Under the pieces are notes generated by a model that searched no databases, was not told the DNA's origin, and was given only the letters and a program-made list of their open reading frames with translations. A DNA stretch of 21,786 bases, taken from DATDOR01 sp035512695 (GTDB taxonomy: Bacteria > Chloroflexota > Anaerolineae > Anaerolineales > JABWBV01). A program made the position numbers and the translations under genes. This document shows positions 7,637 to 13,944 of the stretch, piece after piece. Location of the stretch: NCBI GenBank assembly GCA_035512695.1, contig DATKDL010000102.1, positions 1-21,786 of the forward strand. Reading direction: 5' to 3'. Positions within the stretch are counted from its first letter, which is position 1, and the number at the start of each line of letters is the position of its first letter.

Positions 7637-8362
7637 TCAGCGCGGTCCGAGAATCGCCGTGCCGATCCGCACCACCGTAGCGCCTTCTTCGATTGCCGCC
7701 TCAAAATCCGCGCTCATCCCCATCGAGAGCTCGTCGAACTCGAGGTCGGGAAACCTGTCTTGCAAGTGGTCGCGCAGGTCGGCCAGCCTGCGAAAAAATG
7801 GCCGAACATCTTCCGGCGGAAGAAAAGGCGGGACGGTCATCAACCCCTTCAACCGCAGGTTCGAGTACCGGGCGATCCCCTCGATAAACGCTGCGATCAC
7901 CGGGGCGGTTTCACGACCCTGGTCCGGAGCCCAGCCGGGAAGTCCGTATTTCGCCGCCTCCCCGCTCACATTGACCTGGACGAGCACAGGCAGGGGTCTT
8001 CCTTTCGGACGGGCTTCATCGAGCCGGCGCGCTAATTTTACACTATCCAGGCTTTGCAGTTCGTCGAAGTGGGAGGCGACCATTCCGGATTTACGGCTCT
8101 GGACATGACCGATCATGACCCATTCCAGCTCCGCACCTGCCAGCGTTTCGATCTTGGGAACCGCCTCCTCGGCGTAGTTCTCCCCGAACCGGACGACCCC
8201 GGCATCGATCGCCCGGCGGATCGTTTCCACGGGATGCCCCTTCGTCACGACGACCAGCCGGACCGCTTCTGGATCACGGCCGCTGCGTTCGGCGGCCGAC
8301 CCAATGCGATCCAGGATCTCCCAGTAGCGGGCGGCGATTCCACCGGACCCCGAATCATCCAC
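7637..8362 (-). CDS. yggS: YggS/PLPBP pyridoxal-phosphate homeostasis protein
   Basis: This 241-aa protein belongs to the fold-type III PLP-binding YggS/PROSC family. The PLP lysine is K41 in VVVTKGHPVE (37-46). Other family marks are GENYAEE (about 60-66), the HxxGHxQ-like motif reduced here to WVMIGHVQSRK, QVNVSGEAAKYGL, LKGLMTV, LSMGMSADFEAAIEEGATVVRIGTAIL. It has no known enzymatic activity and helps control free PLP levels. The start is GTG at 8362, which overlaps the pgeF stop by 8 bp, so coupling is likely. Gene order pgeF-yggS matches the ylmD-ylmE pair of Firmicutes. Confidence 0.95.
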   Translation of the reverse strand: MDDSGSGGIAARYWEILDRIGSAAERSGRDPEAVRLVVVTKGHPVETIRRAIDAGVVRFGENYAEEAVPKIETLAGAELEWVMIGHVQSRKSGMVASHFDELQSLDSVKLARRLDEARPKGRPLPVLVQVNVSGEAAKYGLPGWAPDQGRETAPVIAAFIEGIARYSNLRLKGLMTVPPFLPPEDVRPFFRRLADLRDHLQDRFPDLEFDELSMGMSADFEAAIEEGATVVRIGTAILGPR

Positions 8363-9170
8363 CGCTCAACCCCGCCAGCACGGCGAAACGGCCCGTCTTT
8401 CCCGATTCCCCGCGGTGCGAAAACCAGCGCGCCGGTTCCTCAACCGTACACGAATCGGCCACCTCCACGGACGCGACCCCGGCTGCGGCAAGCAGCATCC
8501 GGTTCGCAGCCTTGAGATCGAAAAAGGTTCGGCCGTCATCGGAAACGATCACCTCGTCCGAACCCTCTCCGAAGATTTTTTCGACTTCGGCGACAACCTC
8601 CGGCCCGACCTCGTAATGTCCGGCGCAAATGCACGGGCCGATACCGGCCACCACATCGGCAGGATCCGTCCCAAACTGCTGCCGCATCACGGCCAGGGTC
8701 CGGCCGGCCACATCCAGCAAGGTCCCCCGCCAGCCGGCGTGGGCGATGCCGGCCGCGCCTGCGACCGGATCGTAAAGAAGGATCGGGACGCAGTCTGCAA
8801 ACCGCATGGCCGGCGTGACGGCTGGGGAATCGGTGATGATCGCATCCGCCCCAGGCATCGTCTCTGGCCGAAGCCGTTCCGCAAATGAGACGGGCTCACC
8901 GGCTGCGCCGCTTGCGACGAAAACGTCGTTCCCATGCACCTGCCGGACCAGACGGAGACCGCCCGGATCGCGGCTCAGCGCGCGGCAGGCGCGCCGCAGG
9001 TTCTCGGCCACCCGGTCCGGTGAATCGCCGACCATGGAACCTGCGTTGAGCGAACCCCAAGGTTCCGGGCTGACGCCTCCGCGACGCGTGAATATGCCGT
9101 GTGAAAGCCCTGCTGCGTGCAGCCCGTCGAAATAGAAATACTCAATCCCCTCGGAAAAGGTGAACGGCAT
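8355..9170 (-). CDS. pgeF: PgeF / YfiH / laccase-domain family protein
   Basis: This 271-aa protein has all the marks of the family formerly called polyphenol oxidase or laccase-domain. These are LSHGIFTRRGGVS (22-34), RQVHGN with H79, FADCVPILLYDP with C127, IAHAGWRGT with H144, and GIGPCI with C180. The end, WFSHRGESGKTGRFA (249-262), matches the usual FSxRRDxxTGR tail. His and Cys residues form the zinc/metal site. Members act as purine nucleoside phosphorylases/adenosine deaminases, or as the peptidoglycan editing factor PgeF that removes wrongly inserted L-Ser. Its ATG shares one base with the stop of the upstream glutaredoxin-DUF2085 gene, so the two are coupled. Confidence 0.95.
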   Translation of the reverse strand: MPFTFSEGIEYFYFDGLHAAGLSHGIFTRRGGVSPEPWGSLNAGSMVGDSPDRVAENLRRACRALSRDPGGLRLVRQVHGNDVFVASGAAGEPVSFAERLRPETMPGADAIITDSPAVTPAMRFADCVPILLYDPVAGAAGIAHAGWRGTLLDVAGRTLAVMRQQFGTDPADVVAGIGPCICAGHYEVGPEVVAEVEKIFGEGSDEVIVSDDGRTFFDLKAANRMLLAAAGVASVEVADSCTVEEPARWFSHRGESGKTGRFAVLAGLSGG

Positions 9171-10165
9171 CAGCCGTCCGTCTCGCCCAGGCGCTTGAAT
9201 TTGACCACCAGCGCCCGGCGCGCATCACGCATGGTCTCGTCCACGAGCGGGAAACCGTACCAGGCGGTCATGAAACCAAAGACGGCGCCGGTCAGGGTGC
9301 GCAGCAGCGGGGTGCTCTCCCGGTATATCCAGAGAGAAAACGGCGGCTGGCTGAGCAGCTGGCTGAAACCGTCGAGGCCGATCGGCCCCAGGCCAACGAT
9401 CAACCAGAACAGCCAGTGCAGGGCCGGGATGCGCCGGTTCGTGACCGCATAGAGCAGGCCAAAAAAAAGGATGCCCATATAGATGGCCACATCCCGCTCG
9501 CAGAAGGCGACCTTGTAACCCACCGTCTCGTTCCCGACGAACGTGCGCGCCGCAAAGACGTCCTGCGCGGAATTGGATTCACTCAGCCCCGTCGCCTCGC
9601 CGAAGGATTTCAGATCATCGATCCCGGCCGCAGCGCGCGGATACGCGGGCTGCTCCCCAAAAAGGAACCAGGACCGGTAGCCCAGGTTGTGGCACACAAA
9701 GCTGTAGCCTTTGTAGATGACCCCCGCCGGCGCGGTCCAGCCCGCCTTCATCAAGACAGGCGCCAGGAAGGGCAGCCCGACATAAAGCAATACCAGCAGA
9801 TTAATGAGCAGTAGATAGTGGTTGGAGAGCCAGAATGAGATCCGGTCGCCGGTTGATATCCGGCTGTTGCGAGCTTTCTGCAGCTTAAACAGCCCGTCGT
9901 CGAGCTTCGTGAGCTGGTTCTCCCGGTCCCGAGCAGCCGAGAGCGAGACGAGCAGATCCTGCCGGGTGATCGGCGCCCGGCGCTGGTATGGGCCGACCTG
10001 GATGACCGGGATGTGCGAGCCGTATTTCGCCTCGAGGGCCTCATCCGCGGCGATATCGATCTCGACCAGCTTGTGCGGCACTTCGGCCTGCAGCGACTCG
10101 AGATCGGTTTTGACGTCCTCGCACAGATGGCAGCCCGCGCGGGTGTAAAGGATCACATTCAACAT
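9170..10165 (-). CDS. Glutaredoxin-like domain fused to DUF2085 membrane domain
   Basis: This 331-aa protein is a fusion. Residues 1-80 form a thioredoxin-fold glutaredoxin-like domain with CHLC (C12, C15) and the strand HIPVIQVG (51-58) holding the cis-proline. A linker leads to several membrane helices (about 113-137, 226-245, 250-265 and 289-303). The DUF2085 marks are FVCHNLGYRSW (156-166), VAFCERDVAIYMG (219-231), LDGFSQL (264-270) and RTLTGAVFGF (289-298). The role of DUF2085 is unknown; its C and D residues suggest a redox or metal site. The fusion puts the glutaredoxin part on the N-terminal, probably cytoplasmic, side. It has its own TACAAT box 7 nt before the ATG and leads the pgeF-yggS-yggT-yggU operon, though it also follows the CcdA-TlpA genes in the same direction. 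Confidence 0.85.
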   Translation of the reverse strand: MLNVILYTRAGCHLCEDVKTDLESLQAEVPHKLVEIDIAADEALEAKYGSHIPVIQVGPYQRRAPITRQDLLVSLSAARDRENQLTKLDDGLFKLQKARNSRISTGDRISFWLSNHYLLLINLLVLLYVGLPFLAPVLMKAGWTAPAGVIYKGYSFVCHNLGYRSWFLFGEQPAYPRAAAGIDDLKSFGEATGLSESNSAQDVFAARTFVGNETVGYKVAFCERDVAIYMGILFFGLLYAVTNRRIPALHWLFWLIVGLGPIGLDGFSQLLSQPPFSLWIYRESTPLLRTLTGAVFGFMTAWYGFPLVDETMRDARRALVVKFKRLGETDG

Positions 10166-10172
10166 GAGCGGT

Positions 10173-10178
10173 ATTGTA
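10173..10178 (-). promoter_or_regulatory. Candidate -10 box of a leaderless promoter for the glutaredoxin-DUF2085 gene
   Basis: The minus strand reads TACAAT, then 7 nt (ACCGCTC), then the ATG at 10165. It lies in the 36-nt gap behind the TlpA-like gene. No Shine-Dalgarno sequence is present, and no good -35 is seen. The arrangement matches those at 3623 and 3748. Confidence 0.6.
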
Positions 10179-10201
10179 TCGCGGGTGGTGTTCGAGGAGA
10201 C

Positions 10202-10804
10202 TCAGTCCAGACCGAAATCGCGGAGATAGCCGTCCAGCTGGCGCTCGGACAGCACCCCGATGTGGACCGCCCGGATCACTCCATCCCGGTCGAGGAAGTA
10301 GGTCGTCGGATAGCCGCGGATCTCGTAGCGCTCCTGGATGATCCCGCCTGGGTCCAGGACCAGTTCAAAGGTCAGCCCGAACTCATCGGCGAAGGAGCGG
10401 ACGAGTGGTTCCGGTTCGTCGAAATCGACACCCACAACCGCCAGGTCCTCCGGGTAGCGCTCGTGCCGGGCCTGGAGGTAAGGCATCTCGATCCGGCATG
10501 GGGTGCACCAGGTTGCCCAGAAGTTGAGCAGGACGACTTTCCCGTTCAAGTCCGAAAGCGCGATTCGGTCCCCGGACAGGTTGACCGCCTCAAAATCCGG
10601 TGCGCGCTCCCCGATCGCGATCCCGGTCGGCAGTTCGGAGACGGGGCGGTCCCGAGAAATCGCCCCCCAATCAACGCCGAACACGGCGATGACCAGGACC
10701 CCGGTTATGATCAGACCGGCGCCCAGAATCCGAGTCCGCGACGGTCCTCGGTCAGCGGGCGCGGTCGCCAGCTCCGGGCGCGGTTCAGGGATTTCGGGAT
10801 GCAT
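10202..10804 (-). CDS. Membrane-anchored TlpA/ResA-like thiol-disulfide oxidoreductase
   Basis: This 200-aa protein has a short cytoplasmic Pro/Glu-rich N-terminus, one membrane anchor (about 25-44) and an extracytoplasmic thioredoxin fold (60-200). The active site is WATWCTPC with C100 and C103. The cis-proline is P166 in IRGYPTTYF, and the entry motif IGERAPDFEAVNLSG is typical of TlpA/ResA/AhpC-TSA proteins. These proteins reduce disulfides outside the cell membrane, for example in apocytochrome c or other cysteine enzymes, with electrons from CcdA. The gene starts 6 nt after the ccdA stop and lacks its own clear Shine-Dalgarno sequence, so translation is probably coupled. With an L,D-transpeptidase as the first gene of the operon, the likely client is that enzyme; cytochrome c is the alternative. 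Confidence 0.9.
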   Translation of the reverse strand: MHPEIPEPRPELATAPADRGPSRTRILGAGLIITGVLVIAVFGVDWGAISRDRPVSELPTGIAIGERAPDFEAVNLSGDRIALSDLNGKVVLLNFWATWCTPCRIEMPYLQARHERYPEDLAVVGVDFDEPEPLVRSFADEFGLTFELVLDPGGIIQERYEIRGYPTTYFLDRDGVIRAVHIGVLSERQLDGYLRDFGLD

Positions 10805-10810
10805 GGAGTT

Positions 10811-11755
10811 TCAATCGGTGCCGGCGGATTGCCCGATCGGGTCATCGCCGGACGCCTTGATGACGAATGCGGCCGGGAGGGCGATCGGAAACAACCCGAT
10901 CGCAAAGAACCACCACTGCAGGAAATTGCGGCCCTTGGTCTTGGCGATCCAGGCCGGGACCAGGCCGGCGACCATCAAGCCAAGGAGTATGAAAATAAAA
11001 TTTCGGCCGATCGCCGCTTCACCGGCCGGATCGAAGAAAAAGGCCTGCGAGGCCAGGATCCCCGTGATGCGCTCGAATTGGCCGATAAAGAGCAGGACGC
11101 CGATCCCGATCATCAAGACTCCCATCGCGATCTCGACGTAGTGCATGATCCGGCCGTGTTTTCGCAGCGTCTCGGTCACCCAACCGACCTGGGTGGCGGC
11201 CAGCAGGAACGGGATCCCCAGCCCGGCCGAGTAGGCGGCCAGCAGCCGGAAACCCAGCGCCGGGTCGCCGCCGTTGATCGCAAAGGTCAGGATCAGGCCC
11301 AGGATCGGTCCCACACAGGGTGACCAGCCGGCCGAGAAGAATACACCCATCATCGCGGACGAGAGATAGCCCCGGTTCTGATCCACCCGGCTCTGCGGGC
11401 GCAGGTCATAGTCCAGCAGCGGGATGCGGATCACGCGGGTCATGTGCAGCCCGAACAGGATGATGATGATCCCGCCGATCCGCGGAAGCCAAATGTTGAT
11501 CCCGACGAACAGGCTGCCTAAAAACGCGGCGCCGAGCCCGAGCAGGGTAAAGACAAAGCTGAAACCCAGGACGAATGCCAGCCCGTGCGCGAGCGTGCGC
11601 AGGGTGCTCTGTACCTGGCTGTCGTCCGCGCAGGCGGCGGAGCGGCCGCCCAGGTAGCCCACATACGCCGGAACGAGCGCAAACACACAGGGAGACAGAA
11701 ACGATGCGATCCCCGCAAAAAAGGCGATGCTGGTGGTAACGCCGGAAATGTCCAT
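10811..11755 (-). CDS. ccdA: CcdA/DsbD-type transmembrane thiol-disulfide transporter
   Basis: This 314-aa protein is a polytopic membrane protein of the CcdA family. The two functional cysteines are C23 in FLSPCVFALVPAYVGYLGG and C147 in SAGWSPCVGPILG, both in the usual SPC context. Family members move reducing equivalents from cytoplasmic thioredoxin across the membrane to extracytoplasmic thioredoxin-like partners. At 314 aa it is longer than the minimal ~230-240-aa CcdA; the extra length is a loop after about residue 110 and a longer C-terminus with further hydrophobic segments. A GAGG Shine-Dalgarno sequence lies 8 nt before the ATG. The TlpA-like partner follows after 6 nt and the L,D-transpeptidase precedes it by 18 nt, so all three form one operon. 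Confidence 0.93.
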   Translation of the reverse strand: MDISGVTTSIAFFAGIASFLSPCVFALVPAYVGYLGGRSAACADDSQVQSTLRTLAHGLAFVLGFSFVFTLLGLGAAFLGSLFVGINIWLPRIGGIIIILFGLHMTRVIRIPLLDYDLRPQSRVDQNRGYLSSAMMGVFFSAGWSPCVGPILGLILTFAINGGDPALGFRLLAAYSAGLGIPFLLAATQVGWVTETLRKHGRIMHYVEIAMGVLMIGIGVLLFIGQFERITGILASQAFFFDPAGEAAIGRNFIFILLGLMVAGLVPAWIAKTKGRNFLQWWFFAIGLFPIALPAAFVIKASGDDPIGQSAGTD

Positions 11756-11773
11756 TCAAAAAACCTCAATCGC

Positions 11774-12883
11774 TCAGAATTCGATCACTTCGACGCGGGT
11801 CAGGTTGTCGCTGGGCCAGTTCTCGCGCACTTCGATCGCATGGTACGGGACCATCGGTGTCGACCAGCGCCAGATGAATTTGGCGTCCTCGGCGAGCACA
11901 TTGACGCAGCCGCGCGACATGTATTCGCCCCCGAAATTGGCGTGCCAGAAGGTCGAATGGATGGCGATCCCCGGAGTGGCGAAAAAAGTCGGCCAGGCCA
12001 CGCCGATAAGGTCCCAACCCACCCCGCTTGCGCCGCCGCTCATGTGGATCGAGTGCAGCTTCCAGCTCGTTCCAAAAGTCCCCATCGGGGTGGCCGATTT
12101 CTCCTGCGTGTTGCCTTCCTCGTCGGCGCGGCGGCCGGCCGAGATGCGGCAGAAATAGACTTCATCGTTCCCCTCGAAACACGAGAGGGTCTGGACGTCT
12201 TCGGCGATATTGATGACGATCTTTTTCTGGGCCACCGGCACATCCGGGGAAATCGGCGTGATGTCTTCGGGGGTTATCAGGCGGAAGGCCTCACCCGGCG
12301 CCCAGAAGATATCCCCATAGCTTCCGGAGCGTTCGTTGAGCCGGTACCAGGCCCGGTCCTCTTCATCCAGGCTGACCTCGTCGACCCACATGACCTGCTG
12401 GTAGTACAGCCGCTGGAGCACTCCGCTCCGGAACGCCGGTGACCGGACGGGCGGGTTGGCGAGGACCAGGTCCACATACGGTACGCTGACCTCCGCCCAG
12501 AAACCCTGGCTGTCGGCGAAATCCGGGAAGCGGGTCATCGGCGCCGGGTCGGGCCGGTTGCGGGTCATCTGCACGTTCGGCGACCAGATGTAGCCCTCCG
12601 GGGTTTCGACGAAACGCTGGACGAATCGGAACGGGTTGGTCCCGACGACTTCCCGTAGAAAGGGGACGACCTGGTCTTCATAGAGAATCCCCGTCGGGGA
12701 GGTGTTGATATTCGGGCGGGCGTACACATCGGTCGCCCCGACGACGACTCGGGCCAGCCGCTCGGCGTCCGGGAAGCCGGTTTGCAGGACGGGCCGGCGG
12801 CGCGGCGCCAGCGCCAGCGCCCCGGCTCCCAGGGCGCCGAGCTTTAGAAATTCGCGGCGGTTGATAAGTGATTTTTTGTCCAT
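11774..12883 (-). CDS. Tat-exported L,D-transpeptidase (YkuD domain) with SH3b-like domain
   Basis: This 369-aa protein begins with a twin-arginine signal (NRREFLKLG at 8-16, then an Ala/Leu-rich stretch 17-26). A SH3b-like domain lies at about 45-103 (VVVGATDVYARPN...GYIWSPNVQ). A YkuD catalytic domain covers roughly 220-367: IAIHSTFWH with H309 and H314, and MSRGCVNV with the nucleophile C326. The usual SHGC histidine is an arginine here, a variant tolerated in the family. L,D-transpeptidases make 3-3 cross-links in peptidoglycan or attach proteins to it through an active-site cysteine. The operon with ccdA and a TlpA-like thioredoxin suggests that C326 is kept reduced by this pair. Export through Tat implies folding in the cytoplasm before secretion. 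Confidence 0.9.
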   Translation of the reverse strand: MDKKSLINRREFLKLGALGAGALALAPRRRPVLQTGFPDAERLARVVVGATDVYARPNINTSPTGILYEDQVVPFLREVVGTNPFRFVQRFVETPEGYIWSPNVQMTRNRPDPAPMTRFPDFADSQGFWAEVSVPYVDLVLANPPVRSPAFRSGVLQRLYYQQVMWVDEVSLDEEDRAWYRLNERSGSYGDIFWAPGEAFRLITPEDITPISPDVPVAQKKIVINIAEDVQTLSCFEGNDEVYFCRISAGRRADEEGNTQEKSATPMGTFGTSWKLHSIHMSGGASGVGWDLIGVAWPTFFATPGIAIHSTFWHANFGGEYMSRGCVNVLAEDAKFIWRWSTPMVPYHAIEVRENWPSDNLTRVEVIEF

Positions 12884-12921
12884 CTTCTTTTTTCGATTGA
12901 ATGACGTGATCCCTCACCGGT

Positions 12922-12927
12922 ATCTTA
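12922..12927 (-). promoter_or_regulatory. Candidate -10 box for the L,D-transpeptidase operon
   Basis: The minus strand reads TAAGAT about 38 nt before the ATG at 12883. A purine-rich stretch (AAAAAAGAAG) right before the ATG could serve as the ribosome-binding site. The region 17 nt upstream, where a -35 would lie, overlaps the 15-bp palindrome at 12943-12957. Confidence 0.4.
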
Positions 12928-12942
12928 CCGCAAGTTGATTAA

Positions 12943-12957
12943 GGGTGTATTACACCC
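12943..12957. repeat. 15-bp perfect palindrome, possible operator
   Basis: GGGTGTA and TACACCC form a perfect inverted repeat with one central T. It sits over the -35 position of the candidate leftward promoter of the L,D-transpeptidase operon. A dimeric repressor or activator could bind it; no regulator gene is nearby. Confidence 0.6.
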
Positions 12958-12967
12958 GGGATCCCAG

Positions 12968-13013
12968 AAAAAGCGATGCGAACCGGCGCCGGCGCCGGTT
13001 CGCATCGCTTTTT
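12968..13013. terminator. Perfect 46-bp palindrome, hairpin with A- and T-tracts on both sides
   Basis: The sequence from 12968 to 13013 is a perfect 46-bp palindrome: five As, an 18-bp GC-rich arm starting GCGATGCGAACCGG, its exact complement, and five Ts. The arms meet with no unpaired centre, though a small loop must open in RNA. It has the shape of a bidirectional intrinsic terminator, but it lies between two divergent genes, upstream of both, where no transcript is expected to end. It may act as an insulator that stops antisense readthrough, or it may be a repeat element. Confidence 0.7.
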
Positions 13014-13031
13014 CGGACCCCTCCTCCTGCG

Positions 13032-13040
13032 TGGTATCAT
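13032..13040 (+). promoter_or_regulatory. Extended -10 promoter of map
   Basis: TGGTATCAT is an extended -10 element (TGnTATCAT, 5 of 6 in the hexamer). The ATG of map follows after 11 nt, so the leader would be only about 4 nt. A 3-of-6 match to -35 (TTCGGA at 13012-13017) is 17 bp upstream, right at the edge of the 46-bp palindrome. Confidence 0.6.
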
Positions 13041-13051
13041 TTCCAATCGAT

Positions 13052-13822
13052 ATGACCTTCTATCAAAAATCACCAAAGGACATCCGCAAGATGCGGGAAG
13101 CAGGCCGCCTGGTCGCTGAGGCGTTTGAACTGCTTGAAACACACGTCCGGCCCGGCGCCGTCCTGGCCGACCTGGACCGGATCACCGAGGAATTCATCCG
13201 GGCGAAAGGCGCGGCCCCGCTCTACAAGGGATACAACGCCAACGACCCAAAGCATCCGCCCTTTCCCGGGACGATCTGCGCCTCGGTCAACGATGAAATC
13301 TGCCACGGTATCCCCGATGGGCGCGTTTTGAAGGAAGGCGACATAATCGGGATCGACATCGGTCTTCGATTGGACGGATTTTGCGGGGATGCCTGCGTGA
13401 CCATTCCGGTGGGCGAGATCTCCGCCGAGGCGCAGCGCCTGCTGGGTATTGCCCGTCAATGTCTTGCGGTCGGGATCGAGGCGGTCTCGCCGCGCGGCTA
13501 CCTCAACGATATTGGCGAGGCGATCGAGTCCTATGCCGAGATGCAGGGCGTCAGCGTCGTGCGGGAATGGGGCGGGCACGGGATCGGCCGGGATCTGCAC
13601 GAACCGCCTTCCGTCTCACACAACCGGCAGCCGACGCGCGGACCGCGCTTCCGCCCGGGAATGGTCTTTACGATCGAGCCGATGATCAATCTCGGGGAGC
13701 ACCGGTGGACGATGATGCCCGACCAGTGGACGGTCAAAACGCTTGACGGAAGCCTGTCCGCCCAATTCGAGCACACTATCGCGGTCCGGTCGGACGGGAT
13801 CGAGATCCTGACCCTGCCTTAA
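13052..13822 (+). CDS. map: Type I methionine aminopeptidase
   Basis: This 256-aa enzyme removes the initiator methionine from new proteins. The five metal ligands are visible: D102 in IGIDIG, D113 in CGDACVT, H176 in GGHGIGRDLHEPP, E209 in FTIEPM and E240 in QFEHTI. H85 in NDEICHGIP is the conserved substrate-side histidine. The length is normal for type I. The start at 13052 gives the classical N-terminus (KSPKDIRKMREAGRLVAE); the longer in-frame start at 12935 would run through the 46-bp palindrome and was rejected. The gene is followed after 6 nt by a truncated LysE-family remnant and then by an unrelated Asp-box protein. Confidence 0.97.
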   Translation: MTFYQKSPKDIRKMREAGRLVAEAFELLETHVRPGAVLADLDRITEEFIRAKGAAPLYKGYNANDPKHPPFPGTICASVNDEICHGIPDGRVLKEGDIIGIDIGLRLDGFCGDACVTIPVGEISAEAQRLLGIARQCLAVGIEAVSPRGYLNDIGEAIESYAEMQGVSVVREWGGHGIGRDLHEPPSVSHNRQPTRGPRFRPGMVFTIEPMINLGEHRWTMMPDQWTVKTLDGSLSAQFEHTIAVRSDGIEILTLP

Positions 13823-13827
13823 TACAC

Positions 13828-13944
13828 GTGACTGGACTCCTGCAGGGAATGGCGATCGGTTTCACCGCTGGGATCGTTCCCGGTCCGCTCCTGGCGCTGT
13901 TCCTTTCGCATGCCGCCCGCCAAAGGAGAGACTCGGATGGGTGA
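13828..13944 (+). pseudogene. Remnant of a LysE-family transporter (N-terminus only)
   Basis: A 38-codon reading frame from GTG at 13828 to TGA at 13944 encodes VTGLLQGMAIGFTAGIVPGP followed by LLALFLSHAARQ. This matches the first membrane helix and the GxxxGxxPGPxxxLxLSxxxRxG signature of the LysE/RhtB amino-acid exporter family. A full protein has about 200 residues; here homology stops after ARQ, where the family normally continues with a glycine-rich turn. The next bases are the Shine-Dalgarno and start of the following gene, and the remnant ends inside it by 8 bp. It looks like a deletion remnant. A real short peptide cannot be excluded, but no Shine-Dalgarno sequence is visible. Confidence 0.6.
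13922..13929 (+). promoter_or_regulatory. Ribosome-binding site of the Asp-box propeller gene
   Basis: AAAGGAGA lies 7 nt before the ATG at 13937 and decides that start over the in-frame ATG at 13910. The site lies inside the LysE-remnant reading frame. Confidence 0.8.

Noticed and set aside
10013..11323. Plus-strand open frame of 436 codons opposite the glutaredoxin, TlpA-like and ccdA genes
   Set aside because: It spans three well-supported minus-strand genes and is of low-complexity Asp/Arg/Gln composition, typical of a shadow frame.
12935..13051. N-terminal extension of map to the upstream ATG
   Set aside because: It would translate through the 46-bp palindrome and the -10 box, and the standard type I N-terminus begins at 13052.
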